Source: Flavobacterium sp. (GTDB taxonomy: Bacteria; Bacteroidota; Bacteroidia; Flavobacteriales; Flavobacteriaceae). From it: a stretch of 64,000 bases of DNA. The position numbers and the translations under genes were made by a program. The notes under the pieces are model-generated. The model saw nothing but the letters and a program-made list of their open reading frames with translations, was not told where the DNA came from and made no database searches. Location: NCBI GenBank assembly GCA_016721735.1, contig JADKHM010000019.1:682001-746000 (forward strand), written 5' to 3'. Below are positions 51,581-60,908 of the stretch, in pieces; position 1 is the first letter of the stretch, and each line of letters opens with the position of its first letter.

Positions 51581-52384
51581 ATGCAAGCGCACGAAATAGA
51601 TTACCAAATTTTTGGGGAAGAAATGCAATACGTAGAAATAGAACTTGATCCGCAAGAAATTGTAGTTGCGGAGGCGGGAAGTTTTATGATGATGGATAGC
51701 GGAATCAAAATGGAAACCATTTTCGGAGACGGATCAGATCAACAGCAAAGCGGTTTGTTTGGCAAGTTGCTTTCCGCCGGAAAACGAGTGTTGACAGGTG
51801 AAAGTTTGTTTATGACTGCGTATCTCAATCAAAATAACACCAAAAGTAAAGTGTCATTTGCTTCGCCTTATCCGGGTAAAATTATTGCGATCGATTTGGC
51901 GCAGTTTCAAGGAAAGTTTATTTGTCAAAAAGATTCGTTCTTGTGTGCCGCAAAAGGGGTTTCTGTTGGCATTGAATTTTCTAAAAAATTAGGCCGTGGA
52001 CTTTTCGGAGGAGAAGGTTTTATTATGCAAAAACTAGAAGGCGACGGGATGGCTTTTGTGCATTCTGGTGGAACCTTAGCAAAAAAGGAACTTGCTTCTG
52101 GTGATGTTTTAAAAGTAGATACGGGTTGCATTGTTGGCTTTACAAAGGACGTGGATTATGATATTGAATTTGTAGGTGGTGTCAAAAACACTTTGTTTGG
52201 AGGAGAAGGCATGTTTTACGCTACACTACGCGGACCGGGAACTGTTTATATTCAGTCGCTACCATTCAGCAGATTGGCAGACAGAATTATAGCATCAGCG
52301 CCGAAAAATGGAGGAAGTTCCCGCGAAGAAGGAAGTTTACTTGGAGGAATCGGAAATCTATTAGATGGTGACAATAGATTTTAA
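51581..52384 (+). CDS. TIGR00266/AIM24 family protein
   Basis: The 267-residue protein is a beta-helical AIM24-like protein with EIVVAEAGSFMMMDSGIKMETIFGD, GESLFMTAYLN, GRGLFGGEGFIMQKLEGDGMAFVHSGGTL and the repeated NTLFGGEGMFYATLRGPG. The family (TIGR00266) is broadly distributed and its function is unclear. It has no signal peptide. It stands alone and is followed by a strong terminator at 52413. Confidence 0.9.
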   Translation: MQAHEIDYQIFGEEMQYVEIELDPQEIVVAEAGSFMMMDSGIKMETIFGDGSDQQQSGLFGKLLSAGKRVLTGESLFMTAYLNQNNTKSKVSFASPYPGKIIAIDLAQFQGKFICQKDSFLCAAKGVSVGIEFSKKLGRGLFGGEGFIMQKLEGDGMAFVHSGGTLAKKELASGDVLKVDTGCIVGFTKDVDYDIEFVGGVKNTLFGGEGMFYATLRGPGTVYIQSLPFSRLADRIIASAPKNGGSSREEGSLLGGIGNLLDGDNRF

Positions 52385-52412
52385 AACATCAATTATACTT
52401 TAAATAGAATAG

Positions 52413-52443
52413 AAAAAGACCTACTGTGAAGTAGGTCTTTTTT
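52413..52443. terminator. Bidirectional terminator
   Basis: AAAAAGACCTAC and GTAGGTCTTTTTT form a 12-bp stem with a six-base loop. It lies between convergent genes (ending 52384 and 52457) and would serve both. Confidence 0.88.
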
Positions 52444-52456
52444 ATTGGCGACAACT

Positions 52457-52867
52457 TTATTTGCTATAGGTACTTTCGTAATTAAGTAGTTTTGCAAAAT
52501 AATCCTTGATGAAGGCATGTTGCTCTTTATAACTCATTTTTGTTGCTGATTTGGTTTCAATTTTTGTAGCGTCAAAACGATGCTCTGCTCTTGCAAGATT
52601 ATACAATTCTGTCTTCGCGCTTGACGGTCCGAAAAGCAACACTTCGTCGTAATTTTTGATTATTTCGAGCAGTGATTTGTAAAACCGATGAAGGGTTTGT
52701 TGCTCTTTGTTGTGGAGCGCACTTTCACTTTGTAGTAAAGGTTGTTGATTGACCAAAGTATCATGGTCAGCAGCAATTGTGTTGACTTCAAAAGAATCTA
52801 CATTATATTCCATCCAACAGGCAGTAGAATGATCCATCCAAATGCCCAATCTTTTTTTTACTTTCAT
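52457..52867 (-). CDS. Small eRF1-like (WMDHS) protein
   Basis: The 136-residue protein begins KKRLGIWMDHSTACWMEYNVDSF and later has IKNYDEVLLFGPSSAKTELYNLA, an arrangement seen in small Rossmann-like proteins related to a domain of the eukaryotic release factor eRF1. Bacterial members are poorly described and have been linked to ribosome or stress functions; that link is from memory. It is cytoplasmic and acidic in places. It is a single gene with a weak -7-like TAACTTTA at 52920-52927 (minus strand). Confidence 0.65.
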   Translation of the reverse strand: MKVKKRLGIWMDHSTACWMEYNVDSFEVNTIAADHDTLVNQQPLLQSESALHNKEQQTLHRFYKSLLEIIKNYDEVLLFGPSSAKTELYNLARAEHRFDATKIETKSATKMSYKEQHAFIKDYFAKLLNYESTYSK

Positions 52868-53125
52868 GATTTAATTTTTTATTTCGTACTCCCGAAAAAG
52901 CTGGTTACCTTTTCTACTTTAAAGTTACGAAAAAACACGGTCAACTCCGCATTGTTTATGGTTAAATTTGAGGTGAAAAAAGAGAAATACAGTATTCCCA
53001 ACCAATCGCATCATCAAGGCAAAACCTGAGCATTTTGTTTGAGAGTCTAATTTCTGAGAATGTAGTCTGACGACAAATATTCTAAAATCAATGCGTTTTT
53101 GAACTTGGATTAATATCTTAAGTTT
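52868..53125. other. Intergenic region, 258 bases
   Basis: The gap between two minus-strand genes holds only the weak -7-like sequence TAACTTTA at 52920-52927 for the eRF1-like gene. I see no gene, strong hairpin or repeat in it. Confidence 0.4.
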
Positions 53126-54544
53126 TTACCAAAGAACGCTCAATTTTTTAGTGGTAAAATAATTGCCAGGGCCATTGGTTCCTCCTTGATTATTTCCCGT
53201 CTTTAATCGGTAGTTGGGTTGATTTCCCCAATAAGCAGGAGTGTCTTCAATAAGCATATCCTCGCCAGTGTCGTTACTGATATAGGGCGCAATCATGTTT
53301 TGCCAACTCTGAATTCTCGGAATGCTTTTAGTGGAAACAAATAGGTCATTCGAATTCGAAGTCAATTGCGTAATGTAGTTTTTATACAACGTTTGGTATT
53401 GCGGAATTGCAAGAATTTTGGTAATCAAAGGACGTTGCGTCATATTGCCCCAGGTTAGCAAGTTCTGCGTTCCTGAGTTCGGAATTATTTGCGATGTTCC
53501 CAAAGTATTGTCATAGTCATACGGAATAAAATAGGCTTTTCCGTTTGGAGCAAAGTAAAAATAGAAGTTATTGCCATTTACCCAATAATCATCCCACATA
53601 CCCACCACAACATTGACAGCATAAGTTCGTAGAAAAAGTGGAACGTCCATTCTACCTTCAATCCAAGTTTGGAACGCTGCGCCAGTTTTGGTGTTGAGGT
53701 CAGAAATAAATTGCAATAATTCTGCTTTTGCGGCCGGCAATTCACTTTTTCTCGTTTTTAAGTCGTAGGCATAATACACCGAAAGTGCGGGGTTGATGTT
53801 TACGTTTTCGACACCAATGCTTGCAGTCGAAACAAAATTGGCATTGTTGGAGCCACTCCATCCGCCTTTCCACAAGAATCCAACGCCGGAACCCCAATAG
53901 TTTTGATTTTTTTTGAGGAAATCTTCGTCTATATTTTCAACAATTTCATAGAGTCCAAAGTACGCAGGTGTAGCATCTCCTTGAACATGAATATTCAATC
54001 TGCAATAGGAAGCACGCGGAGCATTCCAGCAACCAAATCGGCGGAATAAGTCATAACAATATATTTCTCGAACGCAAGAGGCGTCATCTTTAAACCATTT
54101 CAAGTTTAATTTCTCCAGCCCTCTAAAACGCTGATTGTCGCGGTATTTTGAAAAATCTAGACCAAAATGACTGTGATGCCAATCTGGGTTAAAAGCATTG
54201 TGTAACTCACCAGTACTTCCCTCAGGTCTTCGTCTGCTTGTATTTCCTTTCAAACGCAATCCGACACTATCAAGAACTACCAGACCGGATCTATTTATAA
54301 AGGAAAATTTGGAAACTATCTTATTGTCATTCGCTGGGTTTAGATCGTAATTTTGTAAGAACGTATTCCAGTTGTTCAAAGAAACTTCCAAAGTTGCAGA
54401 AGCTACTTCACTTAAATTAAAAACACCGGATTCTGTAATTGGAATTGTTGGACGGTTATTATCGTCAATTTGAGTTGTCGAATCAGCAACATTACTGCAG
54501 TTCGACAGAAAAAGAACCAGAAGAAGCAAAGAGAATCGTTTCAT
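53126..54544 (-). CDS. CotH-like kinase-domain lipoprotein
   Basis: The 472-residue protein has a lipoprotein signal with lipobox LSNC (MKRFSLLLLVLFLSNCSN). The CotH domain shows LKGNTSRRRP, GLEKLNLKWFKDDASCVREIYCYDLFRRFG, YFGLYEIVENIDEDFL and FIPYDYDNTLGTS, where the last DYDN is the metal-binding aspartate region of the kinase fold. In Bacillus, CotH phosphorylates spore-coat proteins. Here it would act on the outer side of the envelope on unknown targets. A -7 box TACCTTTG lies at 54559-54566. Confidence 0.88.
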   Translation of the reverse strand: MKRFSLLLLVLFLSNCSNVADSTTQIDDNNRPTIPITESGVFNLSEVASATLEVSLNNWNTFLQNYDLNPANDNKIVSKFSFINRSGLVVLDSVGLRLKGNTSRRRPEGSTGELHNAFNPDWHHSHFGLDFSKYRDNQRFRGLEKLNLKWFKDDASCVREIYCYDLFRRFGCWNAPRASYCRLNIHVQGDATPAYFGLYEIVENIDEDFLKKNQNYWGSGVGFLWKGGWSGSNNANFVSTASIGVENVNINPALSVYYAYDLKTRKSELPAAKAELLQFISDLNTKTGAAFQTWIEGRMDVPLFLRTYAVNVVVGMWDDYWVNGNNFYFYFAPNGKAYFIPYDYDNTLGTSQIIPNSGTQNLLTWGNMTQRPLITKILAIPQYQTLYKNYITQLTSNSNDLFVSTKSIPRIQSWQNMIAPYISNDTGEDMLIEDTPAYWGNQPNYRLKTGNNQGGTNGPGNYFTTKKLSVLW

Positions 54545-54558
54545 ATTGGGAATTTGTT

Positions 54559-54566
54559 CAAAGGTA
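54559..54566 (-). promoter_or_regulatory. -7 element of the CotH-like gene
   Basis: TACCTTTG on the minus strand, 14 bases before the ATG at 54544, fits TAnnTTTG. The same octamer precedes the lipoprotein gene at 46818. No -33 is clear. Confidence 0.5.
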
Positions 54567-54828
54567 GCACTTTAATTTTAGGAGTAGACTTTGTTCTGAA
54601 TTAGGAAAGAGGATAGTCAAATGTACATATTTAAACAACTCAATCTCTGTACATTGAAATCGAACTTGTCGTTTGTTCGCAAAAATCAAAAAACAGCATC
54701 TATTTGTAGAATTTGTTTTTATCAAATATTAACGTGTTTTATTGCGCATATTCCTTATCTAAAACTTGTATATTAAGAAATTGTTATTATTTTTATTAAT
54801 TATTTGTACTTTAAAAATTAATCACTAC

Positions 54829-56286
54829 ATGAAATACCCTGCAATTCAAAATTACATCAATGGGAAGTTTGTTCCGAGTTCAACAACAAAAACAATGAAC
54901 GTGGTTTCGCCACTCGACGGAAATCTACTCTCAACCGTTCCAATGTCCTCCAATCAAGATTTAGATAATGCCGTCAAAGCAGCGCAAGCCGCCTTTCCAG
55001 CATGGAGCAAAACACCCATCAAAGAACGCGTTCAAGTTTTCTTTCGATACAAAACACTATTGGAAAAACACCTCAAAGAACTCGCTGAATTGTGCAGTGA
55101 AGAAAACGGAAAAACCTACGGAGAATCGGTAGCTGAAATTGAAAAATGCATCGAATTAACAGAATTCGCAACTTCATTACCACAACTCATCACTGGCGAA
55201 TTGCTAGAAGTAAGCAAAGGCGTAGAATGCAGAACAGAACATGTAGCGCTGGGCGTAGTTGCCTCCATCGTACCATTCAATTTCCCTTCGATGGTGCCCA
55301 ATTGGACAATCCCAAATGCGATTGCGCTAGGAAACTGCATGATCATCAAACCGTCAGAAAAAGTGCCATTAAGCTGCGGAAGATTGGCAGAATTACTCAA
55401 AGAAGCAGGTTTGCCTGATGGGGTTTTCAACGTAGTTCACGGCGATGTAGAAATTGTAAACGCCATTTGTGACCATCCCAACATCGAAGCGGTTTCCTTT
55501 GTCGGATCGACCAAAGTGGCAAAGATTGTTTACCAACGCGCCACCCAAAACCTAAAAAGATGCTTGTCACTAGGCGGAGCTAAAAACCACTTGATGGTAT
55601 TGCCTGACGCGATTCCAGAAATGACAGCACAAAACGTCGCTGCCTCTATGTCTGGATGCGCCGGACAACGTTGTATGGCTGCGTCTGCCATGATTGGAGT
55701 AGGAAATGTAGATGCAATTGTCGCTAAAATTTGCGATGAAGCACGCAAAATTATTCCTGGAGTCAATTTAGGCGCGGTCATCAACAAAGAATCTCAAGAA
55801 AGAATCGAAAGTTACATCACACAAGCAGAAAAAGACGGCGCTAAAATTCTCGTCGATGGTAGAAACACCAAAGTAGCTGGAAAAGAAAACGGAACCTACG
55901 TTGGGCCAACGGTTATCGACTTCGTAACACCTCAAATGAGTGTTGCCACCGAAGAAATTTTCGGTCCAGTGATTTCGATCATGAGAACCAATACGGTCGA
56001 TGAAGCTTTAGCTATCGAAAATGCCAATCCATACGGAAATGCAGCGAGTGTTTTCACCCAAAACGGCGGCATGGCGCGCTACATCATCGATAAAGCAAGC
56101 GCTGGGATGATTGGAGTCAATGTTGGTGTTCCCGTTCCTCGTGAGCCCTTTAGTTTTGGCGGTTGGAACGAAAGCAAATTTGGCGTGGGCGATATCACCG
56201 GAAAAAGCTCTATCGAGTTTTGGACGAAATTGAAGAAAAGCACCATCAAATGGAACGCAGAAGCAGGTGTCAACTGGATGAGCTAG
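54829..56286 (+). CDS. mmsA: CoA-acylating methylmalonate-semialdehyde dehydrogenase
   Basis: The 485-residue enzyme of the aldehyde dehydrogenase superfamily carries the catalytic C282 in SGCAGQRCMAAS. The MVLPDAIPEMTAQN and GVPVPREPFSFGGWNESKFG blocks mark the CoA-dependent methylmalonate-semialdehyde type. It converts malonate or methylmalonate semialdehyde to acetyl- or propionyl-CoA, the last step of beta-alanine or beta-aminoisobutyrate breakdown. The ATG at 54829 (MKYPAIQNYING) is the usual start; an ATG at 54766 adds 21 hydrophobic residues. It opens the pyrimidine catabolism cluster. Confidence 0.92.
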   Translation: MKYPAIQNYINGKFVPSSTTKTMNVVSPLDGNLLSTVPMSSNQDLDNAVKAAQAAFPAWSKTPIKERVQVFFRYKTLLEKHLKELAELCSEENGKTYGESVAEIEKCIELTEFATSLPQLITGELLEVSKGVECRTEHVALGVVASIVPFNFPSMVPNWTIPNAIALGNCMIIKPSEKVPLSCGRLAELLKEAGLPDGVFNVVHGDVEIVNAICDHPNIEAVSFVGSTKVAKIVYQRATQNLKRCLSLGGAKNHLMVLPDAIPEMTAQNVAASMSGCAGQRCMAASAMIGVGNVDAIVAKICDEARKIIPGVNLGAVINKESQERIESYITQAEKDGAKILVDGRNTKVAGKENGTYVGPTVIDFVTPQMSVATEEIFGPVISIMRTNTVDEALAIENANPYGNAASVFTQNGGMARYIIDKASAGMIGVNVGVPVPREPFSFGGWNESKFGVGDITGKSSIEFWTKLKKSTIKWNAEAGVNWMS

Positions 56287-56305
56287 AAAGGAATTAATTT
56301 TTTTC

Positions 56306-56387
56306 AGGAGCTAATCCCGCTTTACGTTGCAATCTTTTCCGCCGAAAAAACGGCAAAAAAGGATTTTCACTGCAATCGGGGCTAGGG
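56306..56387 (+). repeat. Dispersed structured repeat, copy 4
   Basis: This 82-base element starts AGGAGCTAATCCCGCTT, has the inner stem TTTTCCGCCG with CGGCAAAAAAGG and ends CAATCGGGGCTAGGG. It is 20 bases past the mmsA stop, in mmsA orientation, within the pyrimidine cluster, so it would be in the intercistronic RNA. Confidence 0.75.
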
Positions 56388-56481
56388 CATTTGACAATAA
56401 TTGGAAGGCCCATTTAACATTCAAAATTCAACATTATCTAACGATCCGTTCGCTAAAGCTCGGGTCAAAATAATAAAAAGA

Positions 56482-57837
56482 ATGATTACAAAAGAACAAA
56501 CCTTAACCAAGGAACAAATCATCAGCGACAGCAAAGAGTTTAGTTTATTCTCTTGGTCGGCGCAAGCCAGTGTCAACCCAATCGCGATAGAAAGAGCGGA
56601 AGGCGTTTACTTATACGATTATGATGGCAACAAAATCATCGACTTTTCTTCAGGCTTGATGTCTGTCAATATTGGTCATGGCGATCAACGTGTAACAGAC
56701 GCAGTAGTAGAACAAATGCAAAAAGTAAGCTTTGTAACGCCGTCTTGCACCACAGAAGTTAGAGCAAAACTGTCTCGTAAATTGGCGGAAATTTGTCCAG
56801 GCGATCTCAATAAAGCGTTTTATACTTTGTGCGGAACTTCGTCTATCGACAACGCCATCAAATTAGCGAGATTATACACTGGCAGACACAAAATCATCGG
56901 AAGATATCGCGCTTTCCATGGTGGTTCCATTGGCGGAATGACCGTTGGTGGCGACCCAAGAAAGTTAGCCAACGATTCACAACAAATGCCCAATGCGGTT
57001 CATTTAGACGATCCTTATTATTTCTTCGGAATGAAAGATCTTGACGATGCAACAAAGTTGAGTCTAAGTTTAGAATATGTAGAAAGAGTCATTCACCTAG
57101 AAGGAAAAACCAATATTGCCGCGTTTATTTTTGAAGGCGAAAGCGGTTCTTCAGGATGCTTGCATTACCCAAAAGGATACTTAAAAGGCGTGAAAGCACT
57201 TTGCGAAAAATACGGAATTTTGTTCGTTGCCGATGAGGTAATGAGCGGATTCGGAAGAACAGGCCAATGGTTTGGATTTCAAAATCACGACATTATTCCA
57301 GATATGGTTTGCATGGCGAAAGGACTTACCGCTTCGTATTTACCACTAGGTTGTTTGATGGTTTCCGACAAAATTGCAGAGAAATACGAGAACACTCCGA
57401 TGATGATTGGTTTGACTTACAATGGTCATCCAGTCGCGCTAGCAGCCGCTTTGGCCGTGATTAATATTTACGAAAGCGACAATCTAATTGCCAATACACG
57501 CAAAATGGGCGCCTACTTAGAATCCCGAATTGAAGCGATGAGAAGTCAACATCCGAGTATGGGAACTTTCAGAAACACTGGACTTTTAGGCTGTTTAGAT
57601 ATTTTGAAAAGCAGAAAAACAGGGGAACTAATTGCACCTTACAATGCTGCAGGTGACGACCTAAAAGTGACCAACCAAATTGCGGCTAAAGTTCGCGAAC
57701 TCGGATTATACACTTTCGTACGTTGGGGATACATTTTCATCGCGCCGCCGTTATGCGTAACCGAAAGCGAAATAGAGGAAGGTTTGGCTATCATCGGCGA
57801 AGCACTTAAAATTGCTGACGCGGCGTTAATCGATTAA
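56482..57837 (+). CDS. Class III omega-aminotransferase (beta-alanine or beta-aminoisobutyrate)
   Basis: The 451-residue PLP enzyme has the class III pattern: GCGT-like CGTSSIDNAIKLAR for cofactor phosphate, FEGESGSSGCLHYP, LFVADEVMSGFGRTGQWF and the PLP lysine K280 in CMAKGLTASYLPLG. In this cluster it should move the amino group from beta-alanine or beta-aminoisobutyrate to pyruvate or 2-oxoglutarate and give the semialdehyde used by MmsA. The ATG at 56482 (MITKEQTL) is the start; a frame to 56401 begins with TTG next to the repeat. Substrate is inferred from context. Confidence 0.88.
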   Translation: MITKEQTLTKEQIISDSKEFSLFSWSAQASVNPIAIERAEGVYLYDYDGNKIIDFSSGLMSVNIGHGDQRVTDAVVEQMQKVSFVTPSCTTEVRAKLSRKLAEICPGDLNKAFYTLCGTSSIDNAIKLARLYTGRHKIIGRYRAFHGGSIGGMTVGGDPRKLANDSQQMPNAVHLDDPYYFFGMKDLDDATKLSLSLEYVERVIHLEGKTNIAAFIFEGESGSSGCLHYPKGYLKGVKALCEKYGILFVADEVMSGFGRTGQWFGFQNHDIIPDMVCMAKGLTASYLPLGCLMVSDKIAEKYENTPMMIGLTYNGHPVALAAALAVINIYESDNLIANTRKMGAYLESRIEAMRSQHPSMGTFRNTGLLGCLDILKSRKTGELIAPYNAAGDDLKVTNQIAAKVRELGLYTFVRWGYIFIAPPLCVTESEIEEGLAIIGEALKIADAALID

Positions 57838-57847
57838 AGCAAAAAAT

Positions 57848-59302
57848 TTGAAGAACGAAAATCTACATGCATCAAACTCCGCGTTGTATAGCGAAGACTT
57901 GGCTCCAATAGCATCCAATCAACGCACTTGGACGACCTGGAACTATGCCGCCTTATGGATTAGCATGAGTCTTTGTATTCCAACTTATATGCTATCCAGT
58001 TCATTGATTGAAGGTGGAATGAATTGGTGGCAAGCGATTCTAACGATTTTCTTAGGCAATACGATTGTACTGATTCCAATGATTTTAAACGGACATGCTG
58101 GCGCGAAATACGGCATTCCGTTTCCTGTTTTTGCACGCGCCAGTTTCGGAACGATGGGCGCCAATATTCCAGCAATGCTGCGAGCTATTGTGGCTTGCGG
58201 TTGGTTTGGAATTCAAACCTGGATTGGCGGTTTTGCCATCTATCAAATGATGCGATTGTGGATTCCAAGCATCGAAACGTTGCCACAAATATTTCCTGAT
58301 TCTTTTGGTTTAGACACCGGTCCAGCGATTTGTTTTTTTGTGTTTTGGTTGTTGAATATGTACGTCGTTTATCTAGGTGTCGATAGCATCCGAAAGTTAT
58401 TGGTTTTTAAAGCCATTTTTCTTCCATTGGCGGCGCTGGCACTGCTGGCTTGGGCTTTGGTTGCGGCGCATGGCTTGGGACCAATTTTGGCAACTCCGTC
58501 AAAATTTGCAACAACCACAGATTTCTTTCATTTCTTTTTCCCTGCTTTGACCGGAATGGTTGGTTTTTGGGCGACATTGTCCTTAAACATTCCAGATTTT
58601 ACGCGTTATGCCACTTCTCAAAAAGCACAAATTAATGGACAAATGTATGGTTTGCCAACCTCGATGACGATGTTTGCTTTTGTAGGCGTAGTAGTGACTT
58701 CTGCCACCACGATTGTGTTTGGAACAACTATTTGGGATCCAGTAGTATTGGCTGGAAAATTTGATAGCAAACTATTGGTAAGTGTCGCAATGATTGCCGT
58801 GGCTATTTCAACGTTAGCGACGAATATTGCAGCAAATATTGTGAGTCCAGCGAATGATTTCGCGAATTTATCTCCTTCAAAAATCGACTTCAGAAAGGGC
58901 GGTTACATCACAGGAGTTATTGGAATTCTAATTTTCCCTTGGAAACTGATTGCCGATCCAACAGGTTATATTTTTACGTGGTTGGTTGGCTATTCTAGTT
59001 TGTTGGGACCAGTAGGCGGCATCATGATTGTCGATTATTATTTCATCAGAAAACAAACGTTGATAGTTGATGATTTATACAATACAAAAGGAATTTACAG
59101 CTTTTCAAACGGATTCAACACCAAAGCAATTTGGGCGTTACTCCTCGGAATTGTTCCGAATGTTCCCGGATTCTTACTCACCACTAAAGTAGTTGATAAC
59201 ACTATGTTTCCAGAATGGATTTCTAGTTTGTACAGTTATGCATGGTTTGTTGGTTTCGGCATTAGCGGATTTATTTATTGGATTTTAATGAAGAAAAAAT
59301 AA
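57848..59302 (+). CDS. NCS1-family nucleobase permease, TTG start
   Basis: The 484-residue inner-membrane protein has twelve helices and the NCS1 signatures SMSLCIPTYMLSSSLIEGGMNWWQ and NIPDFTRYATSQKAQING. NCS1 proteins carry uracil, cytosine, allantoin or hydantoins; here uracil, thymine or dihydropyrimidine is likely from the neighbours. The frame starts with TTG at 57848, 10 bases after the aminotransferase stop. An in-frame TAA at 57827 excludes a longer start, and the next ATG would remove the first conserved block. Confidence 0.9.
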   Translation: MKNENLHASNSALYSEDLAPIASNQRTWTTWNYAALWISMSLCIPTYMLSSSLIEGGMNWWQAILTIFLGNTIVLIPMILNGHAGAKYGIPFPVFARASFGTMGANIPAMLRAIVACGWFGIQTWIGGFAIYQMMRLWIPSIETLPQIFPDSFGLDTGPAICFFVFWLLNMYVVYLGVDSIRKLLVFKAIFLPLAALALLAWALVAAHGLGPILATPSKFATTTDFFHFFFPALTGMVGFWATLSLNIPDFTRYATSQKAQINGQMYGLPTSMTMFAFVGVVVTSATTIVFGTTIWDPVVLAGKFDSKLLVSVAMIAVAISTLATNIAANIVSPANDFANLSPSKIDFRKGGYITGVIGILIFPWKLIADPTGYIFTWLVGYSSLLGPVGGIMIVDYYFIRKQTLIVDDLYNTKGIYSFSNGFNTKAIWALLLGIVPNVPGFLLTTKVVDNTMFPEWISSLYSYAWFVGFGISGFIYWILMKKK

Positions 59303-59310
59303 AAATTTTA

Positions 59311-59438
59311 ACCACATAGAAACATAGAATTTGAATTAAGAGAACATACACATAGAAAATAATTTTCACATAGTTATATAAATCTCTGAAAAGCAAAGCG
59401 TCTTTTCAATTATGCTAAAATCTATGTTTCTATGTGGT
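59311..59438. repeat. Gene-less palindromic element with 18-bp terminal inverted repeats
   Basis: ACCACATAGAAACATAGA (59311-59328) and its perfect complement (59421-59438) bracket 92 AT-rich bases between the permease and dihydropyrimidinase genes. The arms are identical to those around the GxxExxY gene at 61834-62294. CACATAG occurs at 59313, 59349 and 59367. GAATTAAG and CACATAGAAAATAATTTT inside resemble part of the GxxExxY coding sequence (near 61982-62006). It may be a shortened copy of that element. Confidence 0.8.
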
Positions 59439-59453
59439 AAAAAAAATATAATT

Positions 59454-60836
59454 ATGTCAATACTAATTAAAAACGGAAGAATCATAACAGCCACCGACGA
59501 TTACATGGCTGATATTTTTATAGAAGGAGAAACCATTTCACAAATTGGTAAAAACCTAAAAGTCAATGCCGATCAAGAAATTGATGCAGCAGGAAAGTTG
59601 GTGATGCCCGGCGGAATCGACCCACACGTGCATCTCGACATGCCTTTCATGGGAACTTATAGCAGCGACAATTACCAAACCGGAACGCGTGCCGCACTTT
59701 ATGGCGGAACAACAACCGTTATCGATTTCATTCTGCAAACCCAAGGCAAAAGTCTCCAGTCTGCACTACAAGAATGGAAAGGAAGAAGCGACAACAATGC
59801 CGTTGGAGATTATAGTTTCCATATGGCAGTCACCGATTTTAATGAAGACACCAAAAAAGAAATTCAACATTTTATAGAAGTTGAAGGCATCACTTCTTTC
59901 AAAACCTTCATGGCATATAAAGGCGCATTGATGATAGACGACAGACAAATGGTGGGCTTGATGCAAGAAGTCAAAAAGCACGGTGGACTAATCAACGTTC
60001 ATGCTACCAACGGAGACATGATTGATTTCCTCATCGCTAAACATAAATCAGAAGGAAAACTCTCGCCATTATATCATTATTTATCACAACCTGAAGTAAC
60101 CGAAGCAGAAGCGAGTAGTCGTTTTGCGGACTTGGCAGATTACACGGGATGTCCAGGCTATATCGTTCATTTGACTTGCGAAGGCGCTCTAAATGCCGTT
60201 CGATTCGCCACCAGAAGAAATCAACATGTGTTTGTAGAGACGTGCATTCAGTATCTAATTTTAGACGCCAGTTTATACGAACAAAATTTTGAAGGAGCCA
60301 AGTGGGTGATGTCGCCACCATTGCGTGAAAAGAAAGATCAAGAAACGCTGTGGGCTGGACTCAATCAAGGTTTGGTGAATGTCGTGGCTACAGACCATTG
60401 CCCATTTATGTGGGAACAAAAACTCATGGGGAAAGACGACTTTTCAAAAATTCCAAATGGTCATCCAGCAATCGAAAACAGAATGGAATTGCTGTTTAGC
60501 GAAGGCGTTAATAAGGGTCGAATTACTTTAAACAAATACGTTGAAGTAGCCAGTACAAACGCCGCCAAAATCTTCGGAATGTTCCCTAAAAAAGGAACGA
60601 TTGCTATCGGAAGCGATGCCGACATTGTACTTTTTGATCCAAATGAAAAACATACACTTTCCGCCAAAACCCATCACATGAATGTAGATTACAGCGGTTA
60701 TGAAGGTTGGCAAGTTACTGGAAAAGTGAAAACCGTTTTGCTTCGAGGACAAGTTGTCATTGATAATAATGAATGCAAAGTCTCGAAAGGTTACGGACAG
60801 TTTGTCAAACGAAATAAAGTAGACGGAAAAATATAA
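59454..60836 (+). CDS. hydA: Dihydropyrimidinase
   Basis: The 460-residue amidohydrolase has zinc ligands H58 and H60 (GGIDPHVHLDMPF), the carboxylated lysine K150 in TSFKTFMAYKG, histidines in INVHATNGDMIDFL and VHLTCEGAL, and the aspartate in VATDHCPF. It opens dihydrouracil or dihydrothymine to the N-carbamoyl beta-amino acid. The ATG at 59454 (MSILIKNGRI) follows the palindromic element directly; a frame from 59412 would start inside its right arm. The arm therefore lies in the leader or promoter of this gene. Confidence 0.94.
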   Translation: MSILIKNGRIITATDDYMADIFIEGETISQIGKNLKVNADQEIDAAGKLVMPGGIDPHVHLDMPFMGTYSSDNYQTGTRAALYGGTTTVIDFILQTQGKSLQSALQEWKGRSDNNAVGDYSFHMAVTDFNEDTKKEIQHFIEVEGITSFKTFMAYKGALMIDDRQMVGLMQEVKKHGGLINVHATNGDMIDFLIAKHKSEGKLSPLYHYLSQPEVTEAEASSRFADLADYTGCPGYIVHLTCEGALNAVRFATRRNQHVFVETCIQYLILDASLYEQNFEGAKWVMSPPLREKKDQETLWAGLNQGLVNVVATDHCPFMWEQKLMGKDDFSKIPNGHPAIENRMELLFSEGVNKGRITLNKYVEVASTNAAKIFGMFPKKGTIAIGSDADIVLFDPNEKHTLSAKTHHMNVDYSGYEGWQVTGKVKTVLLRGQVVIDNNECKVSKGYGQFVKRNKVDGKI

Positions 60837-60908
60837 ATTTCAATGTCAAAAAAAATTTTAAAAATCTTAATGAACCTTAATTTCTTAATGGTTTAAAAAA
60901 CATAAAGT

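Noticed and set aside
59412..59453. Longer dihydropyrimidinase starting at 59412
   Set aside because: The extra residues come from the right arm of the palindromic element. The ATG at 59454 gives the normal N terminus.
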